Source of the DNA: Auriscalpium vulgare
Taxonomy: Eukaryota; Basidiomycota; Agaricomycetes; Russulales; Auriscalpiaceae
Assembly: GCA_019915015.1 (NCBI GenBank)
Contig: JAHBBC010000022.1
Location: 558,001 to 622,000, forward strand
DNA: 64,000 nucleotides
Direction of reading: 5' to 3'
In this document: positions 43,568-54,780 of the stretch, in pieces
Layout of the letters: the number at the start of each line of letters is the position of its first letter
Numbering within the stretch: the first letter of the stretch is position 1
The notes under the pieces: model-generated
The model's database searches: none
Seen by the model: only the letters and a program-made list of their open reading frames with translations
What the model was told of the DNA's origin: nothing
Translations under genes and position numbers: made by a program

Positions 43568-44530
43568 TCATCTCATCAGCGGACACACCCGATCGACCGC
43601 GTCGTTGACATTGCAAATCACCGCGTTGATGAGAACCTTCATGTCCTCGACATATGCAAGCTCGTTCTTGTCGCATCCCGGGCACAGGCGCATCTTGTAC
43701 AACGAGGTGATTTCTTCTGCGCCCATGCACGGCCAATGGAGTAGCGCGTACCGCGCCGTGTCGACAAAATACGACACAAAGGGCGGCGCAAAAGCACGCT
43801 GAGTACAATACTCGCGCGTGAAGTTGATAATGATGGCACATTCGCAGGGTTCACGGTGCCGGATCGGGATGCATATAATCAATCCCGATTGGAACCAGTA
43901 AGGAAAAGGAAAAAACGACCCGCTTTTCATGACCTCCGATGCCGCTGCCCCACATGCATTGTGGTACCGGATGAGGATGTTCAGCATCTTGTCCGTCAAT
44001 CCCGGTCGCTCTGCCTCTGCAACTTTCGCCAGCGGCATTGCCAGCGTGGCGCGCAAGGCCTTGCGTGTGACTTCGTCGAGATCAAGCATCACCGCGATGA
44101 CCAGCGCGCCGATGGGATCGCTCTCCAGGTGCACGCGCAGCGCATCGTCGACGGCGTCCACAAAAGCGTCGATGCCGTACTTCTGCATCGCGGAGGACAG
44201 GTGCCACGTGCGCTCCAGTGACGTGCTGAGCGGTGGCGCGCGGATGGGGTAGCACCAGCGCAGGAGAAGGTCGAGCGCCGCGGCGTCTTCGGCCATGAAT
44301 ACGACTGGGAGGCCGTCGAGCAGCTCGTCGAGGGAGGTCGCGCCGAGGCTGAACATGTCTGCGAATATTGGGGAGGCGAGGGAGAGGATGTGCTGGGATA
44401 CGCGGAAGTGGATGCCGTCGGAGGAGCGGAGGACGGCGTCCGCGCGCGCGTCGTTGTCAAAGGGCGCGGTAGCGCGGCGCACTGGGTCAGCGCACGGCTG
44501 CGGACTGGCTGGCGAGAGGAGATTGGGCAT
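43568..44530 (-). CDS. BTB/POZ domain protein, 320 aa
   Basis: ATG 44530, single open frame. Residues about 28-130 form a BTB/POZ domain: DAVLRSSDGIHFRVSQHILS, LASPIFADMFSLG, LLLRWCYPIR, then SAMQKYGIDAFVDAV. The C-terminal region is the helical extension usual in agaricomycete BTB proteins. It has a cysteine pair in CPGCDKNELAYVEDM and ends near NDAVDRVCPLMR. BTB domains dimerise and may bridge Cullin-3; the role of the fungal expansion is unknown. The segment around WFQSGLIICIPIRHREP is unusually hydrophobic and could include a retained intron that happens to be in frame. Confidence 0.85.
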   Translation of the reverse strand: MPNLLSPASPQPCADPVRRATAPFDNDARADAVLRSSDGIHFRVSQHILSLASPIFADMFSLGATSLDELLDGLPVVFMAEDAAALDLLLRWCYPIRAPPLSTSLERTWHLSSAMQKYGIDAFVDAVDDALRVHLESDPIGALVIAVMLDLDEVTRKALRATLAMPLAKVAEAERPGLTDKMLNILIRYHNACGAAASEVMKSGSFFPFPYWFQSGLIICIPIRHREPCECAIIINFTREYCTQRAFAPPFVSYFVDTARYALLHWPCMGAEEITSLYKMRLCPGCDKNELAYVEDMKVLINAVICNVNDAVDRVCPLMR

Positions 44531-45656
44531 TGAATTGGTGAAAGGAGACTGTGTGGAAGTGAGGGCGAGGAGTCAAGGAGACTTGGAGATCCGTGAGGAT
44601 GTCGCTGACCCCCTCTTGAAGTACTTATCGGCACATCGCATCGAGTTGAGGCGTCAAGATGCAGGAGATAGCGACGTTATCTTTTGTTCAGGATGGTCAC
44701 GGACTAGACACGAGACAACTGCGGAATAACACGAGGCGTCAGCGAAGAGCACGCAGTTGCCTAATCGATGGTAGAAGGAGTATGAGAACCAGCGCAGCTT
44801 ACCTTGATTGAGACGACGCCAACTGTATCTGCGACTGTCTAATAATAAAGAGCACTCGTAATGCCGCAATCGTACTGCGGATCCGAGTCAGCGATCCATC
44901 AGTGTGCGCTGTTGATTCTCACATGGGCGAGAATGTCGATGTGAAGCCTTCCTGACTCAGAGAAGGATTGGCATCGCGCGACGTCAGCAGCGGAAATATC
45001 CCGCTGGCCTGTTATGACGGAAGAGTCGCCTCACGCCTAGATCAAGACCTTCTTGATCGCCTGCTTCTCTAATTGCGCTTTCTTGGCGGCCGGGGACCAC
45101 CCGTTCATCGTGCCATTATCAGCCCGGACGTGCGGGAGGCTGATGAGCAGTTGCTGACTGCCGTCATTGCAGGAAGTGGACGCAGATAGGCACCTGTTGA
45201 CTGGCGACCATGCCACAGAAATGGTCCGTCAGTACTCCTACAGGCTGTGAGTGGAGTCTCACATACAAAAGGCGCGTCTAGGGGACCTCAACAGCGAATC
45301 GCGGCACGCGCGCCAAGCAGCGGAGAGATCAGCTGGCCCGGCCGCTCGTTGTGAGGGGCCTCTTCGCCAGTCCCTCCCCCGCACACGAGGTTATGCAGCA
45401 GCCCAGCCTCGTGGTGACGTGGAGTCCGTGCTGGAGTGCTGGACCGTGGCGAACGGTTTCAGAATCGTGGAGCGGGGGGCGTTCTGCGTACGCTACTACG
45501 CTGGACCTTCCCGAATATTGATACATGTCTTTCCGTACCGCATCAAACAGGAGCATGATGGACTGACATAAATTTAGACGTTCTTGCGTACACGGTAGAT
45601 TGGACGATGCTAGTCACCCTGGCGCTGCCTCGTTGTCCAATAGTGTGAATCTTAGC
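44531..45656. other. Intergenic; no assignable gene
   Basis: Short frames only. Promoter of the BTB gene is expected at the left end. Confidence 0.4.
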
Positions 45657-46829
45657 TCAGAATATCCAATCGACATATCGCTCACGCTGTACGAGCGCAT
45701 TGTCAGCCTCGAAACCGAAGATAAATCGGAGACAACGCACCGGGTAAGACTCGGGATCCGCATACGAGACTGTTTCCACCCCACGCGATTTGCACAGCCC
45801 CGCAAGGGCCTGCAGAACCACCTGTGACGAGGAGCGGGTCACCGACACCTGGCGCAGCTAAGGCAGCGCGCTCTCGTCCGCCAGCGCGCTGACCAGGTAC
45901 CCGAGGCATAACGCTTTGATTGCCTCCGCTTCTTCGTCGTTCTCCACTTCTTCGGCAGTCAACCCTACTAGGTCGTATGGGCCCTTCATTTCTTTGTCGT
46001 AAGTGGAATGAAACCCGAAATGGCGAAGCGTGCGGGGGAGCGTGACGGGCTCGATCGGCAACTTGCGGAGGACGAGCGACTCAAGGTGCGTGAGATGTTG
46101 AAGACCGCCCTTAAATGGCAGCGACCAACACGTCAGCGTGCGCAAGCTACCCCAACCGATGGAGGCCGATTTGCGCTCCAGGAAATACAGGGAGCCAACG
46201 TCTAGCTCCTCGGCCGTGTACTGTGCGGCGGTTGCGGGTTTGGGTAGGGAGAGAAAAAGGACGTCCTCAAATGCCACAGAACACAGCCGCGCAGGCAGCG
46301 GGTAGGTGCCCAAAAATTCTCCCACAAGGTGGTGGACGCTCGGCCACATAGCGAGGGTCGCCAATAGGTCCGTATTTTGCGTGTGCGGGGCGGCAATCAG
46401 AACCGTCGGGCGCAGGGCCAGGCCACGCAGTTGCGACAGTGCTGCCGTGTACGTGCGCCGCTCGGGGAACCCAGAGAAGTCCAGGCGCACCTGGACGATG
46501 CACGGGCAGCGGCGTAAGAGAGTATAGTAATCGATGCGCTTGGGGTTCTCGGTCGCAAAGCTACTGTCGTCTTCGAGGGGGATGGAGGTGGAGCGCACGT
46601 AGGTACCGAGGTGCGGGTTTGTCGTTACCGCGTGAAGGAGGAAAGGGATGGCGCGGAGGAGCCAGTCGTCATTGGGGTAGGGGATGCGGCGGAAGAGAAG
46701 GCGCTGGGCGACGGGAACCCAGTCCTTGCATACGAGCGCGCACACATAGAGCGTCCTATAGTCGACTTCGTGGCTCTGCGACGCAATGTAGACGAACTGT
46801 ATGATACGCGCATGGACGTCGAAAGCAAC
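45657..46829 (-). pseudogene. F-box-like gene (YVDWI subfamily) with lost start and premature stop
   Basis: The frame reads FDVHARIIQFVYIASQSHEV, CALVCKDWVPVAQRLLF and the LRR-like body (LPRTLRHFGFH, LVSALADESALP), then hits TAG at 45860-45858. There the intact paralogue at 16380 has aspartate (ALPDLREVSVT). The frame then resumes in register: LRQVSVTRSSSQ, intron 45740-45687, terminal exon ReRYVDWIF, stop at 45657. No ATG is present where the paralogues start; the 5' end reads CGACAGAGTTGCTTTCGACG instead of ATGACTCC... The first later ATG would lose most of the F-box. Upstream begins the tandem-repeat block at about 46900. Confidence 0.85.
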
Positions 46830-46899
46830 TCTGTCGGTAGATATAGTAGTACTAAAGACTGGTAAACTAGGGATATGGTAGTGAAATAACTAGTTGATA

Positions 46900-47830
46900 C
46901 AGGGTCACTTGAATGACCAGCGTGTAGTATTCACTTTGCGCTACTCTTTACTGCGGGGAGGTAATTACTTCGGTCAGTATTCACTTCAGGCATATGCATA
47001 GGTCATCACTTCCTCTTGTGGTGAATACTTCTTGCCTCCAAGAGTCCCGGTACTTTGATTAGAAATTATACAGTATTTACTTTGCCCTTCAGCCGCCATT
47101 TACTTACTTCGGCCCTTCCGCGGCTAGTATTTACTTGGCCCCTACAATGATACACCCAGTATTTACCGCCGCGCAGGCCTACCCTAGCACCGCTAGTATT
47201 TACTTATTTACTTCGGCCTGGTCGTACTTACTTCGGGGCGGTAGTACCTACTTGGATGCGCCCAGTATTTTATTGCATCGCCACTAGTATTTACTTCGGC
47301 CTGGTCGTACTTACTTCCGTACTACCATATCTACCACGGCTAGTATTTACCGTCGGGGCGGTAGTACCTACTTGTATGCGCCCAGTATTTTATTGCATCG
47401 CCACTAGTATTTACTTCGGCCTGGTCGTACTTACTTCCGTACTACCATATTTACCACGGCTAGTATTTACCATCGGGGTGGTAGTACCTACTTGGATGCG
47501 CCCAGAATTTTATTGCATCACCGCTAGTATTTACTTCGGCCTGGTCGTACTTCTACCATATTTACCATGGCTAGTATTTACCGTCGGGGACTTGTATGCG
47601 CCCAGTATCTTATTGCATCGCCGCTAGTATTTACTTTCGCCTGGTCGTACTTACTTCCGTACTACTAGTACCATATTTACTACGGTAGTAGTATTGACCG
47701 TCGGGGTGGTAGTACCTACTTGGATGTGCCCAGTATTTTATCACATTGCGGCTAGTATTTACTTCAGCCTGGGTAGTACGTACTTCATCATTTATTATGG
47801 CTAGTATCTACTTCAGGCCTATGGCGAGGC
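46900..47830. repeat. Compound minisatellite with ~120-bp higher-order unit
   Basis: Short motif TAGTATTTACTTCGGCCTGG and relatives recur throughout. From 47241 a 120-bp unit (GTAGTACCTACTTGGATGCG...) repeats at 47361 and 47481, then with a 20-bp deletion at about 47591 and again near 47709. Because 120 is divisible by 3, one frame (47256-47627) stays open and encodes a 40-residue hydrophobic repeat (SIYFGLVVLTSVLPYLPRLV); probably accidental. Confidence 0.9.
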
Positions 47831-48076
47831 CATACCGACTTGACGACTACAACAAAGGCATCAATTACTACGGCTCTGCTGTAAGTACTTCTCACTCCTT
47901 GTGCCTGCCCACGGATATTCTCGGTCCCGGGACAGTATACTATATCGTTATATTGTCCGAGCTATGCATAGATAGCCTATAGGTACAAGAACTTGCGGAA
48001 TCTGATGGGTGATCGCACGTTATATGGTAAATGTCGTCTCGAGTCTCGCAACTTCTCATTATTCAGAACAAAGGTA

Positions 48077-51000
48077 CTACAAGACATCGTCAATAACATC
48101 ATATACATCGCGGGCTGCCACAGAGAGATCACCCGAACCCAGGGTGTGGTCCCCAGTGACCAGTGCATCGTCCCCAGTGACCAGCACGTCGTCCTCAACA
48201 ACCGACGTGTCGTCCCCAACAACCGAGCCGTTGCCTGAAGACGAGTCCGATGTGTCTGCCTCGTCACTCGAGCTGTCAGCTCCGTCATCTTCTACTTGTG
48301 GCCGAGGCGCTACGGAACGAGGCGCTGCGGCAGCTTGCGAGGTCAACGGCATGTCGGGCCAAAGGTCGGGAAGGGAGAAACGCGCCAGCATCGGCTTCCA
48401 AATTGATACAAAGGAGCGCGCCATCTCGTCGAATTGGTCAGCTTGGCGGTAGGCGTAGGCATGAAGTCCGTTTCCGACATCTATACGCGCATCGGAACGT
48501 TGATTGATCAACGCCCTCCACTGCGCTGCACGGGTGAACATGAAACGGACCGCACGGCGCATCTCTTCTTGCAGGTGCGCAATTTCTTCCTGCCATCGTT
48601 CGACGCGAGCCTTTGCGGTAACCCAGTCCAGTCGAACGCCTGAAGAACCCATCAGCGCGTCAAACTTTCTCATGCGATGCGTACCTACTGTCCGTGATCT
48701 CCGCCTCCGTCGCCTCCTCGTCCATGTCAGAATGTTCGCGGACATCTGGCCGGAGATTCACCCAAATCCAACTGGGTTTGAAGTGGCCCTTGCCAAGTTG
48801 ATCTGGCGCCTGGCGGGGACCGACAAGATGAGAGTCGAGGAGAGGCTTGAGCTTCTGCTGCCAAGCACCGTTGGGATCCAACACGAGCAGCGCAGCATAC
48901 GCAGCGCGGTAACGCTGGGCATGGCGCGTGGCCTTCTCCATCAAGCGCGTGATGAACGTGCGCGCGCGTGTGTTGGATTTCTGCCCTGGGCCGGCGATAT
49001 GTACTCGCTTGAAATGTACATGCGTGTGCCGTATCCGTAGAGACCGGCGAACCTGTTGCAAGATCTACAGTATCAGCTCCCGTTCTGAGGTATGACAATG
49101 GACAACGCACCTGATACAGTGCGTCTTGAGCTTGCCCGAGTCGCAGCCGGAGCTCCTTTGCGACGAGGCCCGCCGTACATCCCGTCTCGCGAAGCTCGGG
49201 CGGCAGCTGCGAGGGCAAGTAGAGTGTCTCATTTTCAGGGTGTTCAGTCGCTGCGCCATCGCCCGGCCCCGGCAATGACAAGTCCGTGCTCGATGGGGAA
49301 GGAAGAAGCTGGTTGACGCATGGAATGTAAAGCTGTTGGATGACGCGCCATGACGCTATTCTGTGCCTCAGAACAGTCTGCTTCTCCTTGAGCGCAACCT
49401 TATCGGAGCTATTGCGCTTGTCCTTCGGGCTTTTGAATTTCGACGAGCCACCCTCGGTTGTGATGCGGGCGGTTGCAGCTACCATCTTTGCCTTCTCTCG
49501 CACAAGACGCCTGAAACAAAGGACGTCAACACGGTGCAGCGGATACTCAATGACGACGCACTGTTGCTCCTCTAACTCGAAGCCGATTGTCAGGAACATG
49601 CTTGCGGTTGTCTCATGCGGGGACAGCTGGCCCAGCGCAGCTTCGCTCGCCTCTTCCTTGGCCAATTCAAGGCGCACATCAACCAGGGACGTGACTGAAA
49701 CAAGATCATCAGCGGAAATGCCCAAGCGTGATGGAGATGCGACAGCGTACAGACGACGGGCTCTTCGTACGGGTTGGGTGCCGTCTTGTCATTCTCGTAC
49801 GCCTGCATCATAGCAATCCACTCTTGCTGCGTCTCCTCTGGGACGTTCTCGCAGGCCTCTTCAAATGCATGGAGTTGTATTTCGAGCGCCTCGGTTGCGA
49901 CCTTCAGACTCCTCTTGATGGACTGAGCTGCGGCCGACAACGATTGATGATCAGATTGTCTGATGGGGAAATGATATGGCTCGGAGTAACTTACGGATCG
50001 TGATGGTCTTACGCCAATTGATGGCACCAAGCGCGTCGTCCAAGTTCTCTTGTCGTGCCGGACCTGTCATTTCCCGAGTGCTGAGAGCAAAGCCGTTGAC
50101 TTCAGCCCAGCCGCCCTCGATGCCTTCGCCATGCGTGCGCCCGACGCCGTGCATGTTGTTGTACGAGTATTTCGTCTGGCACTTCGGGCCATGCGCGATG
50201 AGATGAAATTTGGGCACAGCCCACTTGAGCCGAAGAAGGTCCGGATTTATTCGGAGATGCTCGGGGTACCTGAGCATCCGAGTCGCAAAGTTTTTCGAGA
50301 ACGAGCAAGCAATGTCGTAGGAAATATAGAGAGTCTTGATTTCAGGTGCAGAGAGCGCGAGAGCGGACAGTAGCATATAGTCCATGCTTGCGTACCTATG
50401 CGCAGGCAGTTAGAGGCCCAAGTCGTGTCACTGTAACCGGGGACTTACCGTTCACCGAAGCGCAGGTCGCCGACCCCGTGCCGGAGGTAGAAGCAGTGTC
50501 GAGAGCAGATCACGGCGCCAACGCCGTTGATAGAGAAGCGGCGCTGCGCTGGGACATTAGCATGGTCGACAGCGGCGTGATTAGAGTCGCAATATTTGGG
50601 CTATCGCACGTCAGACGGACATCGTAATCAGAGTACATGTGGCATACCTCAGGCTCGTTCTTGTATGCCTCGCAATGGGTATCATACACGTCTTTCTTGA
50701 CAAAATATGCCAAGCCGTCGGCAAGCTCGGTGTCGACCAAACCGCGATTCTTGAGTTTCAGTTTGAAGTTCGCATCCACAGCCAGGAACATGGCGTGTTT
50801 CCACCTAACACAAAGCCATCAGCATGGTGCGCAGGCTGACGAGCTGGTACGACAACTCACCTTTCTTCCTCAGGTGCGTCTTCCCACCCTTCCGGCATGT
50901 TCATGCCTGGCTGTGGGCAGAGCGGGCACTGGACTGCGAAGCCCCCCTGCTTGGTTTCCTCAATGCCAGAAGGAACATGGGAGCGCCCGGCGCGCTTGAG

Positions 51001-52162
51001 TGCGCGGATGTGACGGAAGAGTCGTATGGCGCGTATGAATTCTCTGTATCGGTACTGGCAATCCCCTGTAAGCTATCTCTCAAGCAATTACATCTGGTCA
51101 ACGTACCTTTGGGGGCCGTGTCCCAATGCCATCCGTGATACGCCCCAGACTACACCAAAAATCATAAGCATTTAGCTTGCTCTGGAGATTCAATGCGTGA
51201 AACAGTTTGAGAGTCCGGATGGTGATCGCGGACTGAGGTCGATGGACAGTTGCGGGCCATAGGGAAGCACGAAGGAGCTGAGTGGTGTGAAGCGATGCGC
51301 CAACGACACCACATGCACAGAAGTCGATGTGGACCTCGTGGACGCCACTGATGTCGACAATGGTCATTGGAGAAGGCTTGAGGACGGGATTGGGACAGCT
51401 ACGACCGTCGTGGCCGAGCTGGATGCGAAGACCTGCTTGACACAGCGTGAATCTTTCATGGAATGAGCCGTTCCATCTCTGCAAGCACGCGTAAGCAAAA
51501 TCGAGGCAAGTGGTGAAGCAAACGCACCTGGAGACGATGGTAGGGCAGCTTTTGATGAGCTGCAATGACGCACGACGTGCAGAAGCGCGTGCCGACCAGG
51601 CAGTCCGTGCATCGCAGCTCGCCGACCTTGACACCACAGTCGCCGCACAGAGGAAGCTCGGCGTCATCCCCGAGGCCCTCCAATCGAATGATCTCGTCCA
51701 GGAACTGTTCGCGGAAAGGCAGCCAGTCTTGAATAGGCTTTCCTGAGCCCTACCACGCGAAAGGTTAGCAAATATAGTCATTCAAAAGGCGGCAAATCGT
51801 ACATGCTTGGGTCGGCGGCGGCGGCGACGGAGCTGAGGCACCTCAACAGGGATGTTGCTGTCCAGCAGGCTGTGATCATCCTCGAATGATGGAATGGGGT
51901 CCAAATCAGCTGGAGCGTCAGCTGGCGGTACGTCGGGGGTGTCGGTGAGGTAGTGGGATGTGGTATGCTTGACTTTCCTCTTCTGGCGGGCAGGCCCAAC
52001 GGATATGTCCACATGCCGCGACGACTGGGACAGTCCACTGTTGCTGTCGCCCATCATTTGGATGGCGATACGACGCTTGCGGCCACCGCGTCCCATGGTG
52101 ATTGAGGAGGAGCACGGTGCGCCTAGCAATATTGATGGCATTTGCAGGCGCTTACGTGACAT
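48077..52162 (-). CDS. KDZ-family transposase, 1164 aa, 12 exons
   Basis: Exons (minus): 52162-51803, 51749-51528, 51478-51107, 51054-50861, 50804-50648, 50600-50449, 50395-49995, 49927-49751, 49694-49562, 49510-49111, 49052-48689, 48639-48077. All junctions are GT-AG and the sum (3495 nt) is in frame. In order: basic N-terminus (GRGGRKRRI); cysteine cluster CGDC, CTDC, CTSC; then the KDZ RNase H-like core with FLAVDANFKLKLKN, CDSN...GVGAVICSRH, YISYDIACSFSKN and GVGRTHGEGIEGGWAEVNGF, giving the expected D, D and E acidic residues; then a helical C-terminal region (LRLGQAQDALYQVRRSL, NTRARTF, EEMRRAVRF). KDZ enzymes mobilise large eukaryotic DNA transposons by cut and paste. Translation might instead start at 52096 (MGRGGRKRR). 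The C-terminal 60 residues are acidic and Ser-rich. It looks potentially active. Terminal repeats were not found. Confidence 0.9.
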
Positions 52163-52250
52163 AGATAAGCAAATCTACAGTACTCCGGTGTCGCGGAACA
52201 AGCAGCGAGCTAATATGAGGGAGGTACAGTAGGAAAGGTAGAAAGTGAGG

Positions 52251-53002
52251 TCAAAATCCATAGATACGCTTGAAGTAGGCACTGCGCACGCTGCAAGCCC
52301 GTCAGACGGGTTAGCAAAGAGAACCAGTGGCAGTAAGTGACGGTACACGCACCTTCGACCCGCAAAGACGAAAGCCTGATCATACAGAGTCGCATCATAC
52401 ACCTTTTCCTCAAGCTGTATGACTTCGATCTCTTGATGAAGCCCGGCAATGAATCTGCGGTACTTGTGGATCTTCTCCTTGTCTCCGGCCAGCAATGACG
52501 CGCGGACCTCATCAAGCTGCTCCTGAATTGCGGTACGGATGTTGGCAATGTAACGAGCAAGCCAGTCGTCGGGATAGACCTTCATCAGCTCTTCACGGTG
52601 CGCTGTCCAATCACTCCAGATCTTGTCTTCGAGCTTGCGCATAAGGGGTGTACGCAGGGGGTCCTCGTCCTTTGTCGTGCAAGCAATCTGACTCCTAAAG
52701 GGCCTTCATGACGTGCATCAATATGTGAGCAATAGGAGATGTGGAATGAGGGCGTACGCAGGCAGTCCATAGTGTCGCGCTACCTTCCTGAGACTCTCCG
52801 CATGTTGCTTCGCCTCCTTGCTAACCTTTCGTCTGCTGGCACGCTTGTCAGCATTGTAGTCCTTTTGATACTTCAGACGATCGTTTCGGTGTCTGGCGGC
52901 AAAGATAGACTTGTTAGGAGCATGCAACAGTGCACTCATATGAGCGGCTTCGTACCGCTTATAGTCTCGCTGACGCCTGCTGACGGGCACATTTTCCACC
53001 AT
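52251..53002 (-). CDS. Companion gene of the KDZ element, 208 aa, three exons
   Basis: Exons 53002-52758, 52694-52353 and 52290-52251, with introns of 63 and 62 nt (GTACGC...TTTAG; GTGCGT...GCAG with a TGCTAAC branch). Junctions keep frame (phase 2 both) from ATG 53002 to TGA 52251. The product is highly charged and probably helical or coiled-coil: SRRQRDYKRYEAAH, RASRRKVSKEAKQHAESLRK, LEDKIWSDWTAHREELMKVY, IAGLHQEIEVIQLEEKVYDA, ending AYFKRIYGF. It lies 89 bp upstream of the transposase in the same orientation. Not recognised; possibly an accessory DNA-binding or architectural protein of the transposon. An earlier exon around 53130-53430 (frame containing GHWDIAVTRLLG) cannot be excluded. 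Confidence 0.55.
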
Positions 53003-53600
53003 CTTGATGCTGATAGGACAGCTCTGCCAGAGTTTCAGCAAGGAATCTGAGGCCGGACAACACAGAGAGGAAGCAAGGAGGAAAGAGAACTAGGGCGCAA
53101 GTGCCAAGCAGCCGCGTCACCGCAATATCCCAGTGGCCGCGTCGGTCATCAGTCAGTTCTGCATGTCTTCCCTCAACGACTACTCGCCTTTCAGACATAT
53201 TAGACACAGAGGAAACGGGCACCTTTGTAGGCCCTGGTCCATGTATTTTGAGGCTCTTAATCTCAAGCATGAAAACAATATTGCTCATACGAGATGGTTG
53301 AGACATGTGCTGCCGCGTCATCTCTCGTTGTTTCTCCCCGTTGTTTCCTTCTATTGTCTGACGGTTCACAGCAAGTCTTTCATATGCACAGACAACGACA
53401 TAAGGACTATCAACGAAGCATTTTGCATTCAATTTGGCAAGACATTGAACTAATCTACGCCTGGGGGTTCGGGTTCAACCACGCATAGCACCCACCAACC
53501 GAGCGAAAGCCCAACGCTGAAGCACCGGGATACCCAGTGATGAGAGCCTGAGCCGCGGTGATGGACACAACCAGGTAGTAGGGCGGAATGCGTAACGTAG
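53003..53600. other. 5' side of the KDZ element; no assignable gene
   Basis: A minus-strand frame (53432-52959) is open but lacks recognisable content. TGGTTGAACCCGAACCC (minus, about 53484-53468) looks like a primer- or tRNA-related motif but has no clear context. Confidence 0.3.
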
Positions 53601-54780
53601 CACCAATCCCTAGAGCGCTGCAGAGATGTCGGTGTGTGTGCGAGCGAGCGTCAGGAGTCCCGGAGTAAGCGACGACCGTCTCCGATCAATCGTACTGCGA
53701 TCCGATCGAGAGCGCAGCAAAGACGAGGCGATCGATCGACTCTCCGACCGATCGGAAAGCGAGGCTTCGACGTACGACGTCGAAAGGCTGCGACGCGACT
53801 GCGATCGAGGACTCGGGCAAAGGGGCAACAACGATGGAACAAGATGAGGGCGATAAGACGGGAAGCGAGAACAAAGGCTAAGGCGATGACTGAGGCTGAG
53901 GCGCGAGAGCAGTCAACCGATGTTGACCGCTATACGATACGACGAGGGCGAGAGTGCACGACTTGTGCTCGGAGCGATGAGGGGGGAACGTAACTTGCAT
54001 TTCGCAGAGTATCCGACGACTATTTATACGATGCGACGAGTATAGTGCGTGTCCGATCGAGTAAGTACGGAGACATCGGAAAAGACAAAGAAAACAAGAT
54101 AGCGGCGTCATATGAAATAGTACGAACAATGAGTAGAGGTCATGCGCCGGTCAGACGACGAGGAGCGAGGCGGGGAACGGTGTCGAGCGAGCGATCAGCG
54201 CTGTCAAAGGACAAAGGAGGCGGCGCGGGAAACGATCCTCTCTGTCGTCGACTGTGAGAAACAGCGTCGGGGAGCGCGGGAACGGACAAGGAGCGCCATA
54301 TCGAGCGCGATAACGGTGGTCCGATGATGTGGGCACGAGGCTGCGTCTTCCGATTGCGAACGTTCGGAGTGCCACACTCCCGACACGCGTCGCGACTGGG
54401 TCACGTGTCGATCGCAAGTCGCGTCTTGACTGCGGGGGCGTAGCGCGGGTTGTAAGGCGCTAGGGCGCATCGGAGGGAAGCGGGCGAGTCGGTAGCGCTG
54501 AATCGGAGGACGTCGGGGTAGTCGGACTCGTGTGGCGGACAATGGGCGAGCGGACAATGCGCGACTGAGGCGGTACTCGGATGGCGTGAGAGCTCCGGAG
54601 TTGCGTAGCGCCGAGCGTGTCTGTCGTGCGACCAGGCTGTGCGAGTCTGATGGAAATCTGATGCGTCGTGACGGGCGTGGGAAATGCTGTGCTGGCGAGC
54701 GTGTGGCGACTGTGGGCGCGTGGTGCGAGCAGCGTGGGAGTCGGCGGGGCGTTCAACACTGGGGAGTAGTTTAGTGCACT
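53600..54780. other. CpG-rich non-coding block, possible LTR-like remnant
   Basis: Dense CGA/TCG motifs, no supported gene. On the minus strand it begins TGTTACAACTGTAGGGAC (about 54800), carries TATAAATAG at 54028-54020, and continues to about 53600, a layout like a solo LTR. No partner LTR or internal region was identified. Confidence 0.3.
54020..54028 (-). promoter_or_regulatory. TATA-like motif in CpG-rich block
   Basis: TATAAATAG on the minus strand, about 780 bp from the TGTTACAAC end of the block; a candidate Pol II start of an LTR-like remnant. Confidence 0.3.

Noticed and set aside
44868..44885. Head of the CTTGCTGGG repeat (CGCAATCGTACTGCGG)
   Set aside because: Only a short match to GAATCGTACTGCCGCG; no further head, body or tail follows.
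46625..46828. Separate small gene at the 5' end of the F-box pseudogene
   Set aside because: A shifted frame over the F-box region; the in-register frame matches the paralogues.
47256..47627. Membrane protein gene with 40-residue repeats
   Set aside because: The frame exists only because the minisatellite period is divisible by three; no promoter, splice or homologous context supports it.
48504..49813. Plus-strand frames at 48504-49040 and 49340-49813
   Set aside because: Antisense of KDZ transposase exons 10-12.
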